Shown piece by piece: positions 12,436-23,772 of a stretch of 64,000 nt of DNA. A model generated the notes under the pieces. That model had not been told where the DNA came from. It saw only the letters and a program-made list of their open reading frames with translations, and searched no databases. The DNA is taken from NCBI GenBank assembly GCA_008638375.1, contig CM018032.1, positions 50,242,501 through 50,306,500 on the forward strand, read 5' to 3'. Source of the DNA: Nyssa sinensis (taxonomy: Eukaryota; Streptophyta; Magnoliopsida; Cornales; Nyssaceae). The stretch's first letter is position 1. The number at the start of each line of letters is the position of its first letter. The position numbers and the translations under genes are program-made.

Positions 12436-15411
12436 AACACCAAATAATGGTAAGTGAACACTGGGGCTACTTACCATGTTTGCTCAGATAGGAAGATGTT
12501 CTCATTATATCACAATATAGATAATGGAGAACGACTTTTTAAAGGCAACTCTTCGACTTTCAAGATTGAAGGTCAACAACAAATGGTGTTGAAGATGACT
12601 TTTGAAAAGGAACTCACCCTTAATAATATGTTGCATGTGCCAGATATCCGGAAGAACTTAGTATTTGGAACATTGTTGAGCAAAAAGGGATTTACATTGG
12701 TCTTTGTGTCGAACAAGTTTATTCTATCCAAGAATGAAATGTATGTAGGAAAGGGGTATATGAGTGATAGGCACTTTAAGATGAATGTAATGTCAATGGT
12801 ACCTCTTATTAAGAATAATAATAAGAACACAACTTATGCTTATATACTTGAGTCTTCAAATGTGTAGCATAATAGACTAGGACATGTTAATTATGATACA
12901 TTGCGTAGATTAGTTAAGATGGAATATTTACCTAAAATTGAATTTGATCTAAATCACAAATATGAGACTTATGTAGAACAATAGAAACAAAACTTATAAG
13001 AAGTTCTTTTCAATCAATTGAAAGAAGTAGTGAACCTTTAGAATTGATACATTCAGATATTTGTGATTTGAAATTTATTCAAACTAGAGATGGTAAGAAA
13101 TATTTTCTTACTTTTATTGATAATTGCACAAGATAATGTTATGTTTACTTGTTGAGAAGTAAAGATGAGGCATTGAAAATGTTAAAGCATTATAAGAATA
13201 AGATTGAGAATCAACTTGATAAGAAGATCAAGATATTGAGAAGTAATAGAGGTAGTGAATATAAAACACATTTTTGTGAATTCTGTTCACAACATAACAT
13301 CATACACCAAACAACTTCACCCTATTCACCTCAGCAAAATGAGATTGTTGAACAAAAAAAAATAGAAATTTAAAAGAAATAATGAATGCATTGTTATTAA
13401 GTTCTGGACTACCTTAGAATTTGTGGGGAAAACAATTATTCCCGCAAATTATATTCTCAATCGAATACGTCAAAAGAAAACCAATAAGTCCCTATATGAG
13501 TTGTGGAAAGGTCAAAGACCTTCTTACAAATACTTAAAAGTGTGGAGGTGTTTGGTTAAAGTGGCAATTCCTACACTAAAAAGGTTAAAATAGGGCAAAA
13601 AATAATTGATTGTGTTTTCATAGGGTATGCTCATAATAGTAGGGCATATTCCCGATATGCATGTTAATACTATTATTGAGTCAAGGAATGCATCGTTCTT
13701 TGAACATGTATTGCCTTACAAATCAACGTAGGAGTTGAGTTCAATAAAAAGAATTCATTACACTGTAATAAGCAGTAGTCAAGACTAGCAAGATGATGAT
13801 GAACCTAGACACAACAAAAGGGCTAGAATATCAAAATCTTTTGTTCCTGATTTCCTAACGAAATTGTTAGAAGATGAGCCTCAAAACTTTCAAGAAGCAA
13901 TGTCGAGTCTTGAAGCTTCATATTAGAAAGAAGTTATAAATAATGAAGTAGAATCCATTCTTCAAAATCATACGTGAGAACTAGTGGATCTTCCACCAAA
14001 TTCAAAACCTCTTAAATATAAATAGATATTCAAGAAGAAAATCAAAGTAGATGGATCTATAGATAAGTACAAGACCAAACTTGTTATCAAATGATATAAG
14101 CAAAAGGAAGGTTGGGACTATTTCGATTCATATTCACTAGTTACAACGATATCATCCTTTCGAATGTTAATAGTTATTGCAACTATACACAATCTTGAGA
14201 CATATCAAATGGATGTATAGACAACTTTCTTAAATGGTGAATTAGATGAAGAAATATACATGAAACAACCCAAAGGGTTTATTGTTCCAGGTTAAGAAAA
14301 GAAATTTTGTCGGCTTGTTAAATCTCTTTATGGATTAAAATAAGCACCGAAGCAGTGGCATAAGAAATTTGACAATGCAATGATGTCAAATAGGTTCAAA
14401 ATTAATGAGTGTGACAAATGTGTGTATGTCAAGAACAAAAAATGACTTTGTCATTATTTATCTCTATGTTAATGATATGCTCATTATGGGTAGTAATAAT
14501 GGAGAAATTAAAGCTAGTAAGAAAATGTTAAACAATAAGTTTGACATGAAAGACTTAGGTGTTGCCGATATTATACTTGTGATAAAGATCTCCAGAATAT
14601 TAGATGGACTAATATTATCTTAATCACATTACATTGAAAGAATACTCAAGAAATTTAAACAAGATGATAGCAGCCCAGCGAGAACACCTGTCGATGTAAA
14701 TCTACACTTATCCAAGAATAATGGCAAAAGCATATCACAATTAGAGTATGTACAAATAATTGGCAGCCTAATGTATGTGATGAATTGCACCCATCTAGAT
14801 ATAGCTTATACTGTCAGCAAATTGAGTAGATACACAAATAATCTTGGTTTGGACCATTAGAAGGCTATTAGGGTTTTGAGGTATTTGAAATACACCCAAA
14901 ATTATGGATTGCACTACTTAAGTTATCCAGTAGTACTAGAAGGATATACTATGATACGAACTGGATATCCAATACCAAATACTCAAAGTCCACAAGTGGT
15001 TATTTATTTATACTTGTTGGTAGAACGGTATCATGGAAATCGTCTAAACAAACATGCATTACTAGATCCACGATGGAATTTGAATTTATTGTACTTGATA
15101 AAGCGGGTGAAAAAACTGAGTGGTTTCATCACTTAAAGATATTCCAATGTAGGCCAAAACCTATGCCCACTATCTGTATTCATTGCGATAATCAATTAAC
15201 GATTGTTAGGGCACAAAGTCACATGTATAACGGTAAGTTTCGATATATTCGTCGAAGACATAATACCGTGAAGCAATTGCTCTCTGACTGTATTATGACC
15301 ATTAAATATATAAGGTCAAAAGATAACATTGCGGATTTGTTAACCAAATGTTCGACTAGAAAGCAAGTAAATAAGTCTTCAAAGGGAATGGGTTTAAGGA
15401 CTATGAACTAA
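12436..15411 (+). pseudogene. Copia pol remnant (protease, integrase, RT, RNase H)
   Basis: Domains follow Copia order. The protease motif NTGATYHVC lies near 12455 and has Asn where the catalytic Asp belongs. A pre-integrase stretch RLGHVNYDTLRRL is near 12875. Integrase runs at about 13030-13370 (LIHSDICDL, LTFIDNCTR, SYSPQQNEIVE-like). RT runs at about 14020-14600 with FLNGELDEEIYMKQPKGF and YLYVNDMLIMGSN, where the active-site YVDD is YVND. RNase H is at about 14870-15350 and ends near [12 protein letters not shown]. There are many stops and several frame changes. Loss of an Asp in both protease and RT shows long decay. The 3' untranslated part runs from 15412 to 16002. Confidence 0.9.
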
Positions 15412-16002
15412 GAGTCGCCATAATGGCAACCCAACCTAACTGACTAGAGATCCTAAGATTTAGGTTCAAAGGGACAATCGAATTGTGTGTGACTCATTGA
15501 GATCAGTATGGAAATAAAATCTCATACTCATTCCTATGATAAGAATAGTGATGCATGCAGCGTTGAATAGGATAAGCTAAGCTAAGCTTTTAATGATTCT
15601 TATACCTTTCTAACACAAGTAGCGTATACGAGAATACTTTTAATAAGAAGTCACTTATATGAATGTGAACTAGGCCAGTTCTATGAGAATGATAAAGGCT
15701 AAATTCTCTATAAGCACTCATGAAAAGTAGGAATTGTTTAGGGCCAAAATAAACACAATCATGATAACTAACTGTGTCACGAAAGATTCTGTGTGAATAC
15801 TATTGTCTTGGTTTACACAAACAATTGAACAGTTCAAGACATCATGTTCACTAATCAACTAGTAACCCCTATAGTATTTCACAAGGTAAGGTTCAAGGCC
15901 ACAAGCTACCTTCTTCTATGCAAGAGATTTCTAACTGAACTCTCTCTAAGTGTCTGCATATCATTTGCATTGCTTTCAATCAATATCATTCATATGGGTG
16001 AT

Positions 16003-17186
16003 TGTTAGAAAAATGGATTTTTTTAGCATAATAATTGGCTATCTTTGAGCTAAAATTAAAGTGGGTCCCATACATTAATTTTGGTGAGTCCACATGGAAA
16101 TGTGTTTTCTTCTATGAAGAGATTAAGATCATGTATTGGGTTGCTCAAAAGCATTAAGGAGGAAATAAGAAACTGTTTCCAAACATCACCACTTGAAAAT
16201 GATAACAAAAGCTTGAAGATTGTGAAAAGCTTGTGTCCTACATTGGATGGCTAAAAAGCTTTTAAATATTATATATATAATTATCTTGAAGGAAGCTTGG
16301 GCCCTTAGGGGAACCCAAGTTTTGTGGAAGAGGGAGGACCTAGCACATGCTTGGTTCACCACACATGCATGCGTCGTCGCCGTCAAACGAGGCCGGGTCG
16401 GGTTCGAGTTTGGGCTTGGGCTTGGCCCGTTGTATATATATCTTTTTAGAAAAAATTCATTTAAATACTTTTTTATTTAATTTTTTAAAACACTGTCGTT
16501 TCTGTTACCGTTAGGAACAGTCCAAAACGTTGTCATTTCTGTTACCGTTTGGGACAATCCAAAACGTTATTGTTTTGGTTTTGACTTAACGGTCATCTTA
16601 TTTGATTTGAATTCTGCGCCTATACATTCAAACTGAACCATAGTAAGTTTTCGAACAAGGACGACCCTTGGCCTCGTGATTGTATTAAACAGTCACAATA
16701 AACTCTATAAATACCCCCACACACTTTCGTTCATCATTCATCGATTAGAATTGAGTCTTCTTGCATACATCTAAAAGAGAGTTTCAAACACTTGGTTCGT
16801 CACACGTAGAGTTTGAAGTGCTTCTACTGTGCGTGTTAATCATTATAACCTCAGAAGCAACGTCCACAAAGCTCGTAAGCATCACTATGTGGGACGAATT
16901 TGCTATATGGATATTGTGTTAAACACAAGCCTTGATCTTTGTATTGTTCCTATTTCTGCAATTCTGTAAGTGTTGCAGTTTTGATTCTATCTACTGTATT
17001 TCTATATTGTGGAAAAATATTATTTTTTTATCTTTTTAGTTTCTGTATTTTCCAGTTTTTGATTCTGTAAAATTTTATATGGTTTTGGTTTCAAACGATT
17101 TCTGATTTTTTCAAAACAAGTTTCTGTTTATCAAAGTAGTTTTCTATATTATGAAATAAACAGTGCTTTAAGTATTGAATCTAACA
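16003..17186 (+). repeat. Copia 3' LTR (1184 bp)
   Basis: It starts TGTTAGAAAAATGG, ends TTGAATCTAACA, and matches the 5' LTR with many substitutions and small indels. The extensive divergence indicates an old insertion. A TATA-like CTCTATAAATACCCC near 16705 is at the equivalent place to the one in the 5' LTR. Confidence 0.88.
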
Positions 17187-17194
17187 TGAAGCTG

Positions 17195-17530
17195 AGGGCG
17201 AAATCAGAAGAAGAAAAAAAATTAGACAAGGGTTAGAAATTTTTTGAAAACAATTTAGTCGAAATTTTTGGTTAGGTCAAATTTCAAAGTGAAAAATGAG
17301 ACAACTAATAGATAAAGATTGGGTTAGGCTAAATTTTTTTAGAGTGCATTAAAATTTTGAATGAGAAATGAAGAAATAAGGGGTAAATATTAGGTTTGGT
17401 TAAAATTTTGGAATAGACTAATTTAAAAAGTGCTAAATTTTACATGTATAAAAGATATTTCTTAAAGTTTAGGGGGGGTATAAGCCCGACCTAGCCCCCT
17501 AGTGCTCCCGTCCTTGGATGGAAGATTTGT
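17195..17530 (+). repeat. Dispersed repeat family X, copy 1
   Basis: It shares motifs with 38412-38755 (minus), 46290-46590 (minus) and 56645-56965 (plus): repeated AAAATTTTG-type phrases, GTGAAAAATGAGA, AAAGATTGGGTT, TTTTACATGTATAAAA, then a GGGGGG tract and CCTAGCCCCC. It has no ORF. It starts almost at the Copia 3' LTR border. Confidence 0.7.
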
Positions 17531-18050
17531 GCACGGGTGATATGGGTGTGTGCATGATACTGAACTCACTTGTTATTTCTTGATTTGACTAAACCTTTAA
17601 ATTCTAGTATGGTGAGAGCTTTAAGAAATATTTTGGTACAATTCAAATTACTATATATTTAGGAGACTCTCTTAGTGAATATTTTTTTGAATTTTAAAAA
17701 TAAAGTCTTCAAGTTGCCTAAACCAATAATAGTTGTACTCATATCCAAATTGTTTGTGGTTTCAACTTGGTAACGACTTTTTGAATTTTTTTTATGCTCC
17801 ATGGTTTATGGCAAAATTCTCCAGCAATTTGATCATTTCCAAAGGTCATTTTGTCATAATTATATTTCCCTAGAGACAATCCAAATCGAAAAAAAGAGAG
17901 AGAAAAGGAAAGAGGTTGTTTCCAACTATTAACATATCAAAATCAGAAATCAAGCTACAAATCAAGCCACCTTAAATATGTAAACTTATACTAATGAGAT
18001 TTTGTGTATAAGTTAGATTTTGTATCATATAGAAAAGTTGACCACAATGA

Positions 18051-18156
18051 ATTCCTTCCTAAAATTAAGAGTTGTAATCTCACATGGACTCCTTACTAAA
18101 ATACAAGATTGTAATCTCACATAATTCCTTCCTAAAATTAAGGATTGTAATCTCAT
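18051..18156. repeat. 33-bp motif repeated three times
   Basis: Units at 18051-18083, 18088-18120 and 18124-18156 share TCCTTCCTAAAATTAAG and TTGTAATCTCA. They precede a TATA-like CTATATATTGAG near 18190 and a primer site at 18336, so they are probably LTR subrepeats. Confidence 0.85.
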
Positions 18157-18335
18157 ACATACATGTAAAGTATATTTTGTAAATTATCTATATATTGAGT
18201 GAAAAAACAAAGTCTAAGACCAACTTGGGATCTTAGACATTTTTCAAACTTATTTTAACATTTTTGAGTATCTTCCCTTCTTTTTTCCTTATTTCTTATT
18301 TTTCTTAAAATCTCTTCCCTTTATTTTTTCATTTA

Positions 18336-18346
18336 TGGTATCAAAG
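18336..18346 (+). other. Primer-binding site (initiator Met tRNA type)
   Basis: TGGTATCAAAG matches the plant retroelement primer site TGGTATCAGAG with one change. It lies just upstream of the gag remnant, so an LTR should end near 18333. Confidence 0.6.
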
Positions 18347-18425
18347 TGAATTGTCAAATGACATTCTTGATCCTTTTTTTTTTTTTTTTTTTTTCCTGTT
18401 GTTGTTCTATTATCTCCACTTCAAT

Positions 18426-19520
18426 GTTTGAAACACAAGTCATAGAATTTTCTCATGTGACAACACCCAAAGTTAATTCTGAAGTCCAACCTTCTCCTAC
18501 TTCCTTGTCATTCTCAACCATGGTTCATATGATCTCTATCAAATTGTCTTTTATCAAGTATCCTCTTTGGAGGAAACAAATTCTTTCTTTATTGGAAAGT
18601 CAAGACCTTCAAGGTTATGTCGATGGCTCCATCTCTTCTCATTCTCCCACCATTCTGGGTGATTTTGGCAAAATGATTTTAAATCTGACATATCGTACTT
18701 GGCGTACTACAAATCGGTTTGTTACTAGTCTCATTAACTCGTCTCTCACTAAGGAAGCCATGACTGTTACCATGGACTGAAACACCTCTCATGAGATATG
18801 GGATGCTTTAGAAGAATCATTCTCCCATAAATCCAAGAATCGTGAACTTCAATTTCGTGATAAAATTCAGAATTCTAAGAAAGGTACATATTATTTTTCA
18901 AATTACTTTCGTAAGTTTCGTGCATTATGTGATCAACTTTCTACCATGGGAAGTCATATGTCAGACATGGACAAAGTTTATTGGTTCCTTTGCAGTCTTG
19001 GCACAAAGTTTCATACTTTTGTTACCACCACCACCCTATCAAGTCATCATTCTCACCATTTAAGGAAGTGGTTCCTTACATTTTAAGTCATGAAATCTTG
19101 CTTAAGAATCTTCTCTCAACCTATGGCATGATACATGAGACTGCCTTTATAGTACAAAAGAGAGGTCATACTAGTCAAGGTAGGAGAGGTGGTGGATGAA
19201 ATTAAGCACAATACAATTTTACAAGCAATACTCATAGGAACTATAACTAAGGAAACTCACAACTCACATTTCAAAGATTTGGTAATCGCCCCCCTCACGG
19301 TCAAAATCAATTTTCTCCCAATACTACTCATCTTTTCTTTGCATATCCTCAACAACGTGTTCTTGGCCAACCCCCCATTACTTGCCAAATTTGTAGAAGA
19401 GCGAGACATTCTGCTTTTCGGTGCTATGATCAATACAAACGAAACCTTCAACCTTCAACCAATCACATACCTGAAGCTTTTGCTTCCCTCTCTTTCCAAG
19501 ACCCTCAAATTATTAAATTA
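18426..19520 (+). pseudogene. Second Copia gag remnant
   Basis: The frame from MFETQVIEF reads through YPLWRKQILSLLESQDLQGY, typical of the Copia gag N-terminus, to a stop at 18778-18780. It resumes in the same frame with SHEIWDALEESFSH, FRKFRALCDQL and WFLCSLGTKF, a Copia gag core. A stop follows near 19084. A later frame carries a perfect CX2CX4HX4C zinc knuckle, CQICRRARHSAFRC, at about 19383-19424. Pol is absent: the sequence passes into unrelated LTR-like DNA at about 19555. The primer site and the 33-bp subrepeats upstream belong to the same element. Confidence 0.85.
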
Positions 19521-19559
19521 AGTACTCAAGATATTTAAAAGGTAAATAGAAAAGGGTGA

Positions 19560-20060
19560 TAGTAAATTACCTAATTCTATTTATAGATATCAAATTATGG
19601 AGAAACTTGTTTGTAGTTATTTAGTAAGTCAAAGGATAGACTTTCACTTTTTGCATGCCTTGTGATTTTTGTGTAATTTCTATAAGTCCTAGAGTGTAAT
19701 TATAATTTTATAGTAGCATAAATTATAATTAATAGAATTTTGAAAGAGTTATGAGATAACATAAACTTCTTAAACTTATTAGAGTTATAACGTGTGAGTC
19801 ATATCTATCCCTTCTCTAGGCTCTATATATTATAACCCCTTAAAGGAGTCTGACTATCCAACTATGTACACGCATTTTCACGAACAAAGTATACGGGAGA
19901 TAGAGAACCCACCCTCACATGATAGCTTGGCCAATTGAAGAATAGAGCGAAGATTGAAGGTTTCAAAACTTTCAAAAATCAGTTTTAAAGTATTTAATCA
20001 TTTCTTCTCATGATTGATTTATGTATAATTAAAAAAATAAATTATGAATTTTTCAGAAAA
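19560..20060 (+). mobile_element. LTR fragment related to 4100-4440
   Basis: It shares GATATCAAATTATG, GTAATTTAGTA/GTTATTTAGTA, TTTTTGTGTAATTT, TTTATAGTAG and TTTCAAAACTTTCAAAAAT-type blocks with the degraded LTR upstream. A TATA-like CTCTATATATTATAACCCC lies near 19820. It truncates the second Copia remnant. Confidence 0.55.
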
Positions 20061-20317
20061 AAATTCAAAATCTATCATATATGCTTCTGTTTCTCCAATA
20101 GAATACACCTTTTATATTTTTTTATAAAAGAAATTAAAGGCATTTTCTCATATAATACCTTTGCACTTCAAAAAAAAATATTTTGAATGGTACTGTATAC
20201 CTTTAGTTCTTCTTTTTTTTCTTTTTCCGAAAAATATAACCTCCTACTTTTTAAAAAATATTTGGACTTAATTTTTATTTACTGACAGGTTTATTTACAA
20301 ATTCTATCAAAAATATT

Positions 20318-20430
20318 TATCTTCATAAGTTAACAGTATTGTATTAGGTTAAATATCATATCATATCACATTATGATGTGATATTTAAATTAATATAATA
20401 CTATTAACTCATAAAAATAAATACTTATTA
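20318..20430. repeat. Hairpin-forming AT-rich inverted repeat
   Basis: The left arm TAAGTTAACAGTATTGTATTA pairs with the right arm TAATATAATACTATTAACTCA around a central ATATCACATTATGATGTGAT palindrome. It looks like a tiny MITE. It sits about 200 bp upstream of the methylthiotransferase start. Confidence 0.6.
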
Positions 20431-20627
20431 ATAAAATATGATGTTAAAACTAGCCTTACTCGATTTTTATACATGGTCCAAACGACGATAAAGAAGTTGG
20501 TGTATTGAGTGGGTCGGACGAGTCGGACCTTCCCAGCTGCCGCGGCACGCTACTATCACATGCGAGTGCTTCCTGAGACCCATCACGCCGAGTCGACCCT
20601 CGTCGCTACCCTATCCAAGCTCCGCTA
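20431..20627 (+). promoter_or_regulatory. Probable promoter and 5' UTR of the methylthiotransferase gene
   Basis: Base composition changes sharply to GC-rich from about 20510, with repeated GAGTCGGAC-type phrases, directly before the ATG. I saw no clear TATA box, as is common for plant housekeeping genes. This is inferred from position and composition only. Confidence 0.4.
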
Positions 20628-23600
20628 ATGGCGTCTTCTCTCTCGTCCATCTTCAGCCAACCCCACTGCGCCCTCCGTATTAAACCCCAAAGCCGATGCT
20701 CCTTCAATCTCAGACTTCTGTCCCGAAAACCCCAATTGCCATCATACCGCTGCTACCATCGCACATCATGGCCGCTCAAGAGGACCTTCTCTCTCAACTT
20801 CTCCCGAAACTTATCTCAATCTCATGTTCCTCTCTCCACTGAAATTCCAAGCCTCCACCACTTCATTGTCCAAGCCGCTGTCGCTGCTTCCGAAACCCAG
20901 TCATTCGAGTGAGTTCTCACTTCTCACTTTCTCCTCTCTTAAGCAAACTCTGATAAAATGATGTTTCTATTCTATCTTTTCTGTATATAATTTTGGAATA
21001 GTACCGTTTCTTATTTATATGGGTCTGTTCTGACTAACTGCATAGAAAATATAATTTTGGGAATCTCAAATTCTGAAATATGATTATAGGTTTTATAGTT
21101 CTTCTTTGTTATCTGGATGCAATTAGTCTGGGCATAACCAAAGAGACATTCATCCATTGCCTTTAACTAACCTGAATTTTAGTAGAACTATCCAAAAAAC
21201 CTAAAATTTAGTAGACTTATTCATGTCCGGTACATAGAATTTTACTTTGATTTTATTTTGTTTCGTAAACATAGAACTAGCAGTGAACCCGCGTGATGTG
21301 GCGGGGAATGCAGTTACAAATGTAGAACAGGGAAGTGAAGAAATAAGGAGTTTTGTCAAGAAGGTTATCCTTTAGTTTGGCAGTCCGGGAAATAAGTTCT
21401 AAGAATATAATTTATTGTTACTGATTTCTGTAGTTTTATAATTGATATCTCTCACTTGGGGATATTAATGATGCTCAAGACACACTAGTAGCTTCCCCCA
21501 TTCACCTTTTCAGATTAAGGCAGGTGCATTGTGATGTGCGTTTGGCTTATTTGTAACCCACTTCACTGAAATTTTAAGCTTTTTTTATTTTATAAATTTT
21601 GAGGATCACTTTTTTTTCCTTCCTCCCGTTCCTCTATTCTCTCTTCTCTTCTAATGGCTCACCACAGGGCAACATCCTTAGTACTAATATAAGATCCTTA
21701 ACTTCTTCATAAACCTGTTTTTCTGATCATTCCCCCATTGTTGCCTTACCATACTCCCTTCCCCTGACCAATCACAGGCACATCCTTACGTTATGAAAAT
21801 ATATTTTCTCCTCAATCTTCGCCTCCTTTACAAATTCTAATTATTGTTTTCAAATATCGGCAGTGTAATTAATTGTAAACATCAGTACTACTATTAGGGG
21901 TTTAAGTCATTGTCAAATGATACTTGTTTATGCAGAAACAATTCATTTAAATCATTCAAAATGGAATATTTGTCAATTTACTAATAGAAGATGAGCATAG
22001 GAAGAGTGAAATGCCTAAAGCATGTAGTATAATACATATAATAGGACCCATAAATGTCACCACAACCACAGCCATGCCGCTCTACTGTTACTAGCATATA
22101 TGTTTGGTTAGTAGATGTCCAGTTATATCTCAATCTGCTTAGAAAGGGAAGATTAATATAAAGAGAAGTCTCACCAATATTATCAGCAATCAGCATCAGT
22201 GTTAAAGCTGCATCACCGCCCTCCTATTGTTTGTATCATCACCCTCTCTCTTAGGGTTCTCCACACTCGCAAGCTCACTATGTTAAGGTGTAATAACTTA
22301 TCTCACATATTCAGTATCAGACGAGAAAAAACTAGTGTTCAAATTTTTTTAACGGACTTATCAAAAATAAAAAAAAAAAATTAATGAAATTTTAGACACG
22401 CCCATGGACACGTCAGGACATGTTTTCTATTTTTTTTCTTTTCTTTTTTGAATTTTTCTTCTTTTCTCCTCTGCTTTTTTTTTATTGGTATTATATATAT
22501 ACACATATATGTTCTATGTAGTATTTAATAAATTGTTTTGGAACTTGGATCACGGATGTTGATTATTAAATAAAGAAGTTCTTAAATTTTTATTTAATGA
22601 CTTTATTATTTTGATATCTTAATAATAGTGTTGTGATTTGTGTGTTTATATGTGAATTTTGATTGAAATAATGTTAAATTTTTATTATATGATTATATAT
22701 ATATATATATATAATTTAACGTGTTTTTGACATAACCATATCTTACTTTTTTGAGAAACGCGGTGTCATGTCGTGTTGAATTCGTGTCCTGTGTCCATGC
22801 TACTTTGATAATAACTTCAGTTTTCTACTGCATATTGTAGTCTTTTATGTTGTCATTTCATTATGTTGTTTTTAACATTGGTGGCGATTCTAAAATTGGA
22901 AGAATGGAAAAAAGAAGAATTTTTTTCCACATTTTTTTAAAAAAAGAAGAAGAAGAATTAGTATGACTAAATAGAAAAAATGTGTTAAAATTGAAGGAAA
23001 AAAAATACAGTTATCAAACAAATACGTAATACTAAGTGCCCATTGGAGGAGCTTCAGATTATGGAGAAGTGTTAGAGGAGAAAAAACAGTCTTAATGAGT
23101 AGAAGTGCCGATGGGGTGAAGTACATATGAGAAGTAGCTGGGTGGTTGGTGAAAAGTTGTTCAAATGCAATCATGGGGTATAAATTTTCCTTTTTGCCTT
23201 TGTTTAGTAAATAGTTTTTATATATATATAAATATATATTGATAAAAAATATATATATAAATATATAATATATTATAAAAAATAATATATATATATAAAT
23301 TTATAATATATATATATATAAATTTATAATATATATATAAATATATAATATATTATAAAAAATAATATATATTTTAAAATTTCAATGACGAGACATGATT
23401 TGTGCAACTGACTCCAAATAGTTGGGATTAAGGCTCCACTTGTCAGGTAAGACTGCGTATATCTAACCCTCTCTAAATCCTACAGTGGTAGGGGCGGCCT
23501 CGTGTTTTGTGCTAACCCTATATAATATTATATAATACTTGGTACTTATAAAGAATATTATATAACATGTGAATGAACTGGTTGGCCAACCTTCCCTTGT

Positions 23601-23741
23601 AGACATGAAAATTGAGAATATTTTTTGTGGCTTATCAGAATGAGCACCCATTTGGTGCTTATCTACAAACGCCCAAAAAGCTCCCAAAACACCTGGCAAT
23701 TAGGAAGCAGAAAATGTATAAGCTGCGCCCCCCCCCCCCCC

Positions 23742-23772
<31 letters not shown>

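Larger units (their letters stand above)
6482..17186 (+). mobile_element. Ty1/Copia LTR retrotransposon, dead, with a nested insertion
   Basis: Two direct LTRs (6482-7644 and 16003-17186) enclose gag, protease, integrase, reverse transcriptase and RNase H remnants in Copia order. Integrase precedes RT, which defines Copia. Without the 3662-bp nested insert and one 5-bp target duplication, the element is about 7.0 kb. Many in-frame stops and frameshifts make it non-functional. The LTR flanks are GCAAG and TGAAG, which do not match well, so the target duplication is eroded or the element has recombined. It fills most of the spacer between D2HGDH and the methylthiotransferase gene. Confidence 0.92.

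Noticed and set aside
6477..17191. A target duplication for the main Copia element
   Set aside because: The flanks GCAAG and TGAAG agree at only three of five positions, so I do not claim a duplication.
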